Below, piece by piece: positions 8,149-14,860 of a DNA stretch of 19,597 bases; position 1 is the stretch's first letter; each line of letters begins with the position of its first letter. The stretch comes from PALSA-607 sp036510735. GTDB taxonomy: Bacteria > Actinomycetota > Actinomycetes > Acidothermales > Acidothermaceae. The stretch covers positions 1 to 19,597 of the forward strand of contig DATCDK010000032.1 of the NCBI GenBank assembly GCA_036510735.1, given 5' to 3'. Both the position numbers and the translations under genes were made by a program. The notes beneath the pieces are model-generated. The model had not been told where the DNA came from. It saw only the letters and a program-made list of their open reading frames with translations, and ran no database searches.

Positions 8149-8184
8149 GGCTCCCGGGCCCCTACGTTCGGGGGCCCGGGAGCC
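8149..8184 (-). terminator. Strong hairpin between exported-protein gene and signal peptidase gene
   Basis: GGCTCCCGGGCCCC (8149-8162) and GGGGCCCGGGAGCC (8171-8184) form a perfect 14-base, almost all-GC stem with an 8-base loop. It lies between the stop at 8221 and the GTG at 8106. No U-tract follows on the minus strand. It may terminate most transcripts or protect the upstream mRNA, giving more exported protein than peptidase. Partial read-through is an inference. Confidence 0.6.
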
Positions 8185-8220
8185 GACGGCTTAGTTCGAC
8201 GGATTAGTGATCAGTTACTC

Positions 8221-8838
8221 CTACTGCAGTTCCCACGTGAAGCCGGCGGTGACGGTCTTGCCCATGAGGGCGGAGTCGCCGGCGTTGGTGCCGGTGGTCG
8301 CGAAGGTCCACACGACCTTGTAGGCCTCGAGGACCGTGCCGGTAGCGACGGCGATCGGGACGCCGGTCGCGTACGTGCTCGCGAACGTCGACAGCGGCTG
8401 GTTGGTGGCAACCGTCGTGAATACAGCCGGGAAGCCGGTGCAGTTCGCCTGTACGTCAGTGGCCGGCACACCCGCGGTGATGGTGACCTGGATCTGCGCG
8501 CCGAGCGAGGGCGCGGAGTCGGCGAGGGCGCTCTCGTACATTGCCAGGTTGCCGGCGGAGTTGCCGGTGCTCTTGACGGTGAGGCAGGTGGTGCCGGTCG
8601 CGCCTGGCTTCAGGTTCGTGCCGCCGAACGTCGCGCTGGTCGCGGCGGAGTAAGCGGCAGTACCACCGTTGTTCTGCAGCACGAGCGAGCCGGACGACCA
8701 CGCGTTGTTGGTGTCGACGGTGGTCGCGGAGAAGGCGGCGTAGCTGCCCTGCCACACGAGGAGACCGGCGGCCAACAGGCCGGCGGCCGGGGCGGTTGCA
8801 CGGACGACGCGGCGCCGGCGGTCAGACTGCTTGGACAT
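8221..8838 (-). CDS. Small exported protein with SipW-cognate signal peptide, copy 1
   Basis: This 205-residue protein has a basic start (RRRRVVR, 7-13), a hydrophobic core (about 14-30, GLLAAGLLVW) and the junction GSYAAFSATTVDT (31-43). Cleavage after Ser-Tyr-Ala (34) would leave an AFSATT N-terminus. This is the pattern of the SipW-cognate class of signal peptides, known from TasA-like fibre proteins. The mature part (about 170 residues) is rich in Thr, Ala, Gly, Ser and beta-strand residues, with two cysteines (in TTCLTVKS and ANCTGF) that could pair. It ends in FTWEL plus one residue. The ATG at 8838 has GGGAG six bases upstream. A close paralogue, identical at roughly three quarters of positions by eye, lies upstream at 9083-9712, and a peptidase of the matching class lies downstream. 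Export is well supported; fibre formation is inference. Confidence 0.85.
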   Translation of the reverse strand: MSKQSDRRRRVVRATAPAAGLLAAGLLVWQGSYAAFSATTVDTNNAWSSGSLVLQNNGGTAAYSAATSATFGGTNLKPGATGTTCLTVKSTGNSAGNLAMYESALADSAPSLGAQIQVTITAGVPATDVQANCTGFPAVFTTVATNQPLSTFASTYATGVPIAVATGTVLEAYKVVWTFATTGTNAGDSALMGKTVTAGFTWELQ

Positions 8839-9033
8839 TGATGGCTCCCAGTTAGTGGTTGGACTTGGCGAGTTGTTCGGTCCAAACGGAGACCGACTTG
8901 ATGACTTTGGTCACGATCTGGCCGGTCGGTTGATACCAGATGTCACGCGGCCCAACGGCCTGCCTGCTTGCGGGCTATTTGGGTTACCGCAGCAGGGCCA
9001 AGCCGACCGCAATACCGGACGAAACCGGGCAGG
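8839..9033 (-). promoter_or_regulatory. Structured leader upstream of exported-protein copy 1
   Basis: About 195 bases separate the terminator of copy 2 from the start of copy 1. On the minus strand, CCTGCTGCGG pairs with CCGCAAGCAGG (one bulged base) inside an outer GGCCC/GGGCC stem, at about 8948-8999. ATCTGG/CCAGAT (about 8917-8942) and TTGGAC/GTCCAA (about 8857-8885) give two more short stems. I see no clear -10/-35 pair. It does not match the cobalamin, c-di-GMP or c-di-AMP riboswitch patterns I can recall. Confidence 0.35.
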
Positions 9034-9062
9034 AAAAAGCCCCTCACCTGTCATGAGGGGCT
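9034..9062 (-). terminator. Rho-independent terminator of exported-protein copy 2
   Basis: AGCCCCTCA (9038-9046) and TGAGGGGCT (9054-9062) make a 9-base stem with a 7-base loop. On the minus strand the stem is followed directly by TTTTT (9034-9038), a classic U-tract. It lies about 20 bases after the stop at 9083. Copy 2 is therefore probably transcribed on its own, and copy 1 needs its own promoter or read-through. Confidence 0.85.
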
Positions 9063-9082
9063 CTTTCCGGACAACTAGCGTT

Positions 9083-9712
9083 CTAGTTGAGTTCCCACGT
9101 GAACCCGGCAGTAACGGTCTTGCCCATCAAAGCCGTGTCGCCGGGGTTGGTGCCGGTAGTCACAAATGTCCAGACGACCTTGTAGGCCTCAAGGACGGTC
9201 CCGGCGGCGACCCCCGTCGTACCAGTCGCGGTCCCAAAGGTGCTCGGGAACGTCGACAACGGCTGGTTGGTCGCGACGGTCGTGACACCGGCGACCGGGA
9301 AGCCGGTGCAGTTCGCCTGCACGTCGGTCGCCGGCACCCCTTCGGTGACAGTCAGCTGGATCTGCGCGCCCAACGAGGGAGCGGAGTCGGCGAGCGCGCT
9401 GCGATACATCGCCAGCGTGCCTGCTGCGCTACCCGTGCTCTTGACGGTCAGACACGTCGTCCCGGTGGAACCCGGCTTCAGGTTCGTCCCGCCGAACGTG
9501 GCAGTCGTGGCCGCAGAGTAGGTCGCGGTGCCGCCGTTGTTGGTCAACACCAAGTTGCCCGCCGCCCACGCGTTACCCGTGTCGACAGTGGTGGCGGAGA
9601 AGGCGGCGTAGCTGCCCTGCCACACAAGGAGACCGGCGGCCAACAGGCCGACTGCCGGGGCGATGATGCGGATCCGATGGCGCTTGCGTTCGATAGTGAC
9701 AGGCTGCGACAC
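9083..9712 (-). CDS. Small exported protein with SipW-cognate signal peptide, copy 2
   Basis: This 209-residue paralogue of the 8221-8838 protein has the same layout. A basic start (ERKRHRIR, 8-15) and hydrophobic core (17-31) lead to GSYAAFSATTVDTGNAW (33-49), with predicted cleavage after Ala36. A Thr/Ala/Gly-rich beta-type mature part carries the same two cysteines and ends FTWELN. Long blocks such as YAAFSATTVDT, SALADSAPSLGAQIQ and VPATDVQANCTGFP are shared unchanged, and even the DNA over the signal peptide is nearly identical, which points to tandem duplication. The main differences are at the N-terminus and in a loop near residues 150-170 (ATGTTGVA here). It starts at GTG 9712 with GGAG seven bases before it and has its own terminator. 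It is the likely substrate of the SipW-type peptidase at 6364-8106; function on the cell surface is unknown. Confidence 0.85.
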   Translation of the reverse strand: MSQPVTIERKRHRIRIIAPAVGLLAAGLLVWQGSYAAFSATTVDTGNAWAAGNLVLTNNGGTATYSAATTATFGGTNLKPGSTGTTCLTVKSTGSAAGTLAMYRSALADSAPSLGAQIQLTVTEGVPATDVQANCTGFPVAGVTTVATNQPLSTFPSTFGTATGTTGVAAGTVLEAYKVVWTFVTTGTNPGDTALMGKTVTAGFTWELN

Positions 9713-9884
9713 GGGTGGGCTCCAAGGTCCGGGGGGACGTTGGAGTTCGTGTTCGGCGCGACTTTGTGATTCCTTGACTACTGCGCGGCATTTCCCTCTA
9801 ACCGAATGAGACCAGCCTCGGTCACCAGCAGGTCAAATCGGACGCCGCACGCATGACGCGAAACTCAGGGCACCACTGCGTCAC

Positions 9885-11972
9885 TCAATGAACCACCATG
9901 CCGTCCAATGATGCGTGCAGACGGTCGAACACGTCGACCGCCATCGCAACCTCCCCGGGTGCGGGCGACACGATGGCGTAGCACTCTCGCTCAAGACAAT
10001 CCAACGCGGCAGCCAGTTGCGCCCGAGAGCAACCCGCCGTCTCGAGATGCGGGGCCACGACGCGTTGGGTTTGTTCCGGCTCGCGCGCCTGACCACCCAA
10101 CGCAGCGTCGAGGCGCATGTACGCCTGCAGCACGGGTCCGTCACCAGGTCGCGGCTCGTGGTCAACAGGAATCGTCAGCACGCCCGGCCGATGTCGCCGG
10201 CGCACACCGATCAGCAGTGCCGTGCCGGCCACAAGCACCATCGCCATGACAATGGCAACCAGCCAGCCGAGTCGTCCGCCAGGCATCGCCCGCATCGCGG
10301 CGGTCAGTGGCAGCGGGTGCCGATCCGATGCCGGTGCTGCAGCTTCCCGCGGTGCCGCGGCGGGCGGCAGCACTGACGCCGCTGTCGGATCGCTGTTGAC
10401 CCAACCAACGCCTGGGTACCACACCTGAATCCACGCGTGCGCATCCGTCCCGCGCATGACCCGCTCGCCGGGCTCACTGCTGAGATCACCCTGGCTGTAT
10501 CCCGTGACCAGCCGCGCCGGGATGCCGGTGCTGCGCAGCATGACGACGGCGGCCGAGGCGAACTGCTCGCAGAAGCCGCGATGGGAACCAAAGAGGAAAT
10601 CGTCAACGGCGTCTTGCCCCGGCGCGGGTACCGGCGACGTCAGGTCGTAGGTCTCGTGCGTCTGCAGATAGTCGTCCACTGCGGTCACCGCGTCGTACCG
10701 CGTCGGCGCTGACGCCGTCAGTTGCGCGGCGAGAGTAAGAACACGATCGGGCAGACCTGGCTCGACCGCCGTCCACTTCGGGTCGGCTGGATCGCTGCCC
10801 GTCGCAGCGCGCAAAGCTGCCGCGCTGGACGCTGGACTCGCCGAGGACACCTGATACGTCCAGGGAGATGTCGTGCCGGCCGCAGTCAACAAAGCAGTGC
10901 CATCGGCTCCCGCGACCATCTCGCCCGGCCCGTCGTACGCAGTCGGCGCACCCGGCGCCATGACGACGTCGAGCCCGCGAGGCGAGAGCACCTGCACGGT
11001 GTCGGTGCGAACAGGCAGCGCGGACGTCGAAGGCTGGGCGTCCGTGCCGGACGCAGCCGCCGTCGCAAGCTGAGCATCGTCGCCTACCGCACCGGTCGAC
11101 GTCCAACTAGTGCCGTCGAACCTGTCGAACACCTCGCCCTGCCAGTACGACGGCGAGCTTGCCGCGACGGCGAACACCGGCTGATCAGAGAGTTCGCCGC
11201 GCACGCGCAAGTCCATGCGTGCCGCGCTCGGATCGAGGCCCGGAGTGGCGATATCACTTGCCGCAGCTGCGAGTGCGACATGACCGGCGTTGGTGGTCGT
11301 TGCGAGCCGCAAGGAGTTGGGCATCGCAAGGAACGCAAGCACGCCGATCACGATCGCGGTCGTCACTGGCACGAAGAGCGTGCGCAAGACCGCGGCTCTC
11401 GGAAGACCGATGGCCGCCCGAGTACGCGCGAGCACCGACCCGCGTTGCAACAAGGCGGCAGCGACCAGCAGCAGCACGACGGCGGGCACCACGGCCACTG
11501 CCGGCCGCCCGTTCTGGGCGAAGAATCCGGCGTCCGCGAGCATCACGGCGACGACGACCAGGCCAATCAAGGCGGCACGGCGTGACTCGATCGTCTGCAC
11601 CTGCGCGCCCTGCACGGTGACCAACAGGACGCCGATGGGAACCGCCATCGGTACGGCACCCGAGAATGGCAACGTGCCCACCACTCCGACGCAGATTTCG
11701 GCGAGCGCGACGCAGGCCACGATCCGATACGCGTTGCGCCGTCGCCAGCCGGAGCCTGCGCCGAAACGCGCACCGACCGGAGCGACGAACGGGCGGCGCG
11801 CAGACTCCGCACTCAACACGACCAGGGCAACAGCAGCGGCCGGATACACCCACGCAGGCGCGTCCATCCACATCGCCCACTGCGCTAAGAGACCCGCGGC
11901 AAGGAGCGCGCTGCGGGCCGCAAGGTCGAGACGGCGAAGTACGGCGATGCGGTCATTGCCCGGCAAGATCAA
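9885..11972 (-). CDS. TgpA-like membrane transglutaminase (cassette 2)
   Basis: This 695-residue protein has the same plan as the cassette 1 copy. Hydrophobic helices fill residues 17-217, and the extracytoplasmic transglutaminase core has Cys468 in GFCEQFASA, His512 in TDAHAWIQV and Asp528 in WVNSDPTAA. One helix (569-590) and a DUF4129-like tail follow (GDGPVLQAYMRLD, 610-622). Triad residue numbers equal those of the other copy. The start is uncertain: the frame opens with TTG at 11972, 20 bases inside the DUF58 gene, and TTG 11966 is also possible. GGGAG lies nine bases before the first TTG, and no ATG or GTG occurs early in this frame. It is the last gene of cassette 2. A 172-base gap follows before the exported proteins. 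Triad intact, so likely active; substrate unknown. Confidence 0.88.
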   Translation of the reverse strand: MILPGNDRIAVLRRLDLAARSALLAAGLLAQWAMWMDAPAWVYPAAAVALVVLSAESARRPFVAPVGARFGAGSGWRRRNAYRIVACVALAEICVGVVGTLPFSGAVPMAVPIGVLLVTVQGAQVQTIESRRAALIGLVVVAVMLADAGFFAQNGRPAVAVVPAVVLLLVAAALLQRGSVLARTRAAIGLPRAAVLRTLFVPVTTAIVIGVLAFLAMPNSLRLATTTNAGHVALAAAASDIATPGLDPSAARMDLRVRGELSDQPVFAVAASSPSYWQGEVFDRFDGTSWTSTGAVGDDAQLATAAASGTDAQPSTSALPVRTDTVQVLSPRGLDVVMAPGAPTAYDGPGEMVAGADGTALLTAAGTTSPWTYQVSSASPASSAAALRAATGSDPADPKWTAVEPGLPDRVLTLAAQLTASAPTRYDAVTAVDDYLQTHETYDLTSPVPAPGQDAVDDFLFGSHRGFCEQFASAAVVMLRSTGIPARLVTGYSQGDLSSEPGERVMRGTDAHAWIQVWYPGVGWVNSDPTAASVLPPAAAPREAAAPASDRHPLPLTAAMRAMPGGRLGWLVAIVMAMVLVAGTALLIGVRRRHRPGVLTIPVDHEPRPGDGPVLQAYMRLDAALGGQAREPEQTQRVVAPHLETAGCSRAQLAAALDCLERECYAIVSPAPGEVAMAVDVFDRLHASLDGMVVH

Positions 11973-13002
11973 CCACCGTCACTCCCGCCCGCGCCGCCGC
12001 GCGTTGCACGGCAGGAGCCCACCCCGTCGACACCGTGCGGCCCGCTGCGACCAGCACCCGGCCGCCGTCCGCGCTGCGCATTACGCGGTTCAACGCCGCA
12101 TCGTCCAGCGGCTCGCGAACGTCTGCTCGGGCGAGCAAGTCGAGGAGCGACGCCTGCGTACGAGCTCGCACGCACCCGCCGTCCTCGCTTGCGATCAGTA
12201 CTGCGGTCCCGCGGCGCAGGGCCACGCTGGCGACCGTCGCAGCCTTCGAGACCGCTTCTTCCAGGGCCGGATCTCCGCTGCGCCCAGCGATCAGCACGAC
12301 AAGTGATCCGGTCGCGACGTGGTCGCGTTCGACCACGGTCAATCGCCCGGTGCGCGCGGTCGACCGCCATTGCACGTTGCGAACCTGATCACCCGAGCGC
12401 CACTCCCGCACGCCGCCGGCGTCGATCCCCTTTGCCCGCATGCTCGCGCCGTCACCGCCGGCGCCCGCCAGCATCGACTCGATAGGGGCTCCCACCGGCA
12501 ACACCAGGAGTTCGCGGTCGACCAGAATTTCCATCGTGCGCGAAAAAAACCCGAACGGCGCCGTCGCGTCGATCCGCACCTCGCTCGGACCAAGCACGCC
12601 GCGCGCAGCCGGCGTCCGCGTCATGGCAACGACGAGATCGCGATGTCCGTCGATTCGATCGACGAAGGTGGCGTGCGTAGCAACCAACGTGCGGCTCGTC
12701 GGCCATGAATGCCGGACGACGAGTGCCCGGGCCGCGTGCGAGCTCACGTTGTGGAGCAGGATCGCGGTCTCGAAAGGCTTACCGGCCACTACCCGGTCGG
12801 GCAGCTCGGTGCTCACCTCGATGCGCAACGGGCGCGCGACTGCGACGAACGATGTCGCCAGAAAGCCGATGCCAACGCAGCTGAGCAGCTGCGGCCACAC
12901 CGAATTGGTGAGCGCGGCCACGGTGAAGAGTGCGGCGATGCTAAACAGAAGGAGCCACGCACTGCGCGCGACGGTGATCCGCATCGGACTGGAACGGGTC
13001 AC
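11953..13002 (-). CDS. DUF58 domain protein (cassette 2)
   Basis: This 349-residue protein has two hydrophobic segments (14-31 and 38-56), a beta-rich middle region, and the DUF58 signature at 194-221 (DAGGVREWRSGD, VQWRSTARTGR). Another family-typical stretch is APFGFFSRT (148-156), matching IGSFGFFRS in the cassette 1 copy. GTG 13002 is the listed start; ATG 12984 (MRITVARS) would give a slightly shorter protein and is about as likely. It begins nine bases after the moxR stop and overlaps the transglutaminase start, so it is the middle gene of a coupled three-gene operon. It presumably works with the adjacent MoxR ATPase. Confidence 0.88.
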   Translation of the reverse strand: MTRSSPMRITVARSAWLLLFSIAALFTVAALTNSVWPQLLSCVGIGFLATSFVAVARPLRIEVSTELPDRVVAGKPFETAILLHNVSSHAARALVVRHSWPTSRTLVATHATFVDRIDGHRDLVVAMTRTPAARGVLGPSEVRIDATAPFGFFSRTMEILVDRELLVLPVGAPIESMLAGAGGDGASMRAKGIDAGGVREWRSGDQVRNVQWRSTARTGRLTVVERDHVATGSLVVLIAGRSGDPALEEAVSKAATVASVALRRGTAVLIASEDGGCVRARTQASLLDLLARADVREPLDDAALNRVMRSADGGRVLVAAGRTVSTGWAPAVQRAAARAGVTVVDLAGQ

Positions 13003-13011
13003 GACGCGAAC

Positions 13012-14040
13012 TCACGCCCGCAACGGCACGGGCACGGTGGTGAGGATGTCAGCGACGACCTCCGCACCTACCCCAACGTCCATCCCGTGATGTGTGCCAC
13101 GTTCGCCGGCGACGCCGTCGGCCAAGACGAGCCGGTGTCCCAGCACACTCGGCGCCAGGATCTTCACGTCGTCGGGCACCACGTAGTCGCGGCCGGACAG
13201 CAACGCATGCGCCTGCGCGCAGCGCATCAGAGACAGCCCGGCGCGCGAACTCGCACCGACCCGCACACTGTCATGCGATCGGGTGGCGTCGAGTACGGCC
13301 AGCGCGAAGTCGAGCACTGGGTCGGCGATGTGCGTGCGGCGTACCTCGAGCTGAATCCAGCGCAGTTCATCGGCCTCGAGCACCGGCTGGAGTTCGTCGA
13401 CCGTCGCGCGCAGCAACTGCTCGCGCATCACCCGGCGCTCGGTAGCAGCGTCGTTGGGGCCAAGACTCAGCGCGACCGCGAAACGGTCGAGTTGTCCTTC
13501 TGGCAAAGGGAAAGTCCCGTACTGATCAGTCGGGTTCTGGGTCGCAACCACAAAGAACGGTTCGGGCAACGAGTGCCGGATCCCATCAACAGTGACGGTC
13601 GACTCGTCCATCGCTTCAAGCAGTGCCGACTGCGCACGAGGGGTCGCGCGGTTCAACTCGTCGACGAGCAGCACGTTGGTGAAGATCGGACCCGGCACGA
13701 ACATGAACTCGTGACGCGACGGATCCCACATCGACGATCCCGTGATGTCACTCGGCAGCAGGTCTGCGGTGCCTTGGATACGCCGGAAGGTGCCACCGAT
13801 AGAGCGCGCGACACTGCGGGCGAGCGTGGTCTTCCCGCTGCCCGGCACATCCTGCACGAGCACATGACCGCCGGAGAGCAAGCCGGCGACAACGAGTTCG
13901 ACAGCCGGACGCCGACCGTGCACGACCTGCTCGACATTGGCCATCAGCTTCGCACCGAGCGCCATCGCGTCAGCTCGGGAGCCGGGAGTGCCCTGCAACA
14001 CGTCGTCAGGTGACGGCGCGTCGAGCAGCTGGCCGGTCAT
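13012..14040 (-). CDS. MoxR family AAA+ ATPase (cassette 2)
   Basis: This 342-residue AAA+ ATPase has Walker A DVPGSGKTT (64-72) and Walker B LLVDELNR (124-131), plus VVATQNPTDQYG and PEGQLDRF. It is very close to the cassette 1 protein through the ATPase core, with a longer, different N-terminus (about 6-25). The ATG at 14040 is preceded by GGAGGA at good spacing. It is the first gene of cassette 2. The 320-base region upstream has no gene and carries tandem repeats that may be regulatory. The role is inferred from the family: ATP-driven remodelling of a DUF58-linked or membrane client. Confidence 0.93.
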   Translation of the reverse strand: MTGQLLDAPSPDDVLQGTPGSRADAMALGAKLMANVEQVVHGRRPAVELVVAGLLSGGHVLVQDVPGSGKTTLARSVARSIGGTFRRIQGTADLLPSDITGSSMWDPSRHEFMFVPGPIFTNVLLVDELNRATPRAQSALLEAMDESTVTVDGIRHSLPEPFFVVATQNPTDQYGTFPLPEGQLDRFAVALSLGPNDAATERRVMREQLLRATVDELQPVLEADELRWIQLEVRRTHIADPVLDFALAVLDATRSHDSVRVGASSRAGLSLMRCAQAHALLSGRDYVVPDDVKILAPSVLGHRLVLADGVAGERGTHHGMDVGVGAEVVADILTTVPVPLRA

Positions 14041-14090
14041 GGCGTCCTCCGGTCGGTCGGGTGAGTCCCGACCCCATCGGCCGCGCCTAG

Positions 14091-14123
14091 TCAGTTATGA
14101 GGCAGTTATGAGGCAGTTGTGGG
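14091..14123. repeat. Three tandem 11-base repeats upstream of moxR (cassette 2)
   Basis: The units TCAGTTATGAG, GCAGTTATGAG and GCAGTTGTGGG lie head to tail. Eleven bases is close to one helical turn, so a repressor or activator could bind three times on the same face. The array ends about 50 bases before the moxR ATG, a position suited to promoter control. Confidence 0.6.
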
Positions 14124-14200
14124 GCCGATCGGCAGCGAGCCCGATCCGACCCCCAAGCTGCGCTCACAGTGCGAGCGCTGAGCGATAACACTTCTCCGTT

Positions 14201-14265
14201 CGCTTTGCTCTGTCGCGATATGGCTGCAGAGCAGGTCTGTTGCGATATGGCTGCAGAGCAAAGCG
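14201..14265. repeat. 19-base direct repeats framed by a 12-base inverted repeat
   Basis: GCGATATGGCTGCAGAGCA occurs exactly at 14215-14233 and again at 14242-14260 (27-base period); each copy contains the palindrome CTGCAG. CGCTTTGCTCTG (14201-14212) is the exact reverse complement of CAGAGCAAAGCG (14254-14265), which overlaps the second copy. The arrangement could be a protein-binding site or a hairpin after the STAS gene. Confidence 0.6.
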
Positions 14266-14360
14266 CGCGAAAGAGTGTTCAGTCGACACGCCGGGCGACG
14301 CGGGATACGGACAAATCGACAAAAGCGACCGCGTACCCATCCGACCCGCGGGCAGCTGGG

Positions 14361-14693
14361 CTACGCGCCCGGGAGGGAGGTGACCGCGCTGGCTGCGCCG
14401 ACCAGCTCGGGCACGCCTTCGTCGATCGCGAGCACCCGACGCAGCCGCGTAACGGCGAGCACCCGCATCATCCGCGGCGGGACCCGGGTGAGCACCAACC
14501 GGCGTCCGCCCCGCTGGGCTTGGCGGTGAATTCCGACAAGAAGGCCGAGACCGACCGTATCGAGGGAGCCCATGTGCTCGAGATCGACGATCAGATCGTC
14601 GGTGCCCGGGACGCTCAGGAGGTCGGTCAGCTCAGCTCGCACGGTCGCGGCCGTGGAGACGTCAAGGTGCCCGCACACGCTAAAAGCTGGCAT
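14361..14693 (-). CDS. STAS-domain protein, anti-sigma-factor-antagonist type
   Basis: This 110-residue protein is a single STAS domain. The N-terminal strand FSVCGHLDVSTA (4-15) corresponds to the G-x-LD start of SpoIIAA-like proteins. LIVDLEHMGSLDTVGLGLLV (34-53) is the strand and loop where anti-sigma kinases phosphorylate SpoIIAA, and GGRRLVLTRVPPRMMRVL (62-79) is the usual end of the fold. At the phosphorylated position of the D-S-S-G-L-G loop this protein has D45-T46-V47-G48, so the site is Val, with Thr one residue earlier. GAGGGG lies six bases before the ATG. No anti-sigma kinase or sigma factor is adjacent. It probably takes part in a partner-switching circuit encoded elsewhere. Confidence 0.85.
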   Translation of the reverse strand: MPAFSVCGHLDVSTAATVRAELTDLLSVPGTDDLIVDLEHMGSLDTVGLGLLVGIHRQAQRGGRRLVLTRVPPRMMRVLAVTRLRRVLAIDEGVPELVGAASAVTSLPGA

Positions 14694-14860
14694 CGGATCC
14701 CCCTCATTTGGTCCCGTTGCCGTCTATGACGCGGCAACAAGCCCCCTGGTTGCGTCTGAAGCGTCACAAATCAGCCACGATTCGCCCAGTCGACACGCCG
14801 TTGGAGGCCCAACTGTGATGTGACGGATGTGACGGGTGAGCCGTGCCCCACGCTCAGGCC

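Larger units (their letters stand above)
14041..14360. other. 320-base gene-free stretch with two repeat clusters
   Basis: This lies between the moxR start and the stop of the STAS gene, both on the minus strand. I see no credible gene; the plus-strand frame crossing it (14169-14729) is an antisense reading of the STAS region with low-complexity content. It holds an 11-base triple repeat and a 19-base direct repeat inside a 12-base inverted repeat, listed separately, so it is likely the promoter and operator region of cassette 2. Confidence 0.5.

Noticed and set aside
8071..8841. 256-codon plus-strand frame opposite exported-protein copy 1
   Set aside because: Antisense shadow: Gly/Arg-rich with no motif; the matching shadow at 8831-9769 over copy 2 shows it follows from the duplicated minus-strand genes.
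12709..14013. 434-codon plus-strand frame
   Set aside because: It lies opposite moxR and the DUF58 gene of cassette 2, is Arg/His-rich low-quality sequence, and mirrors GC-rich third positions of the real genes. The same applies to 5508-6317 over the other moxR.
14201..14265. CRISPR-like repeats
   Set aside because: Only two copies with an 8-base separation, no spacer series and no cas genes.
14811..14836. GATGTGACG twice in tandem after the dehydrogenase gene
   Set aside because: Only two 9-base units downstream of a stop codon; too weak to call a regulator site.
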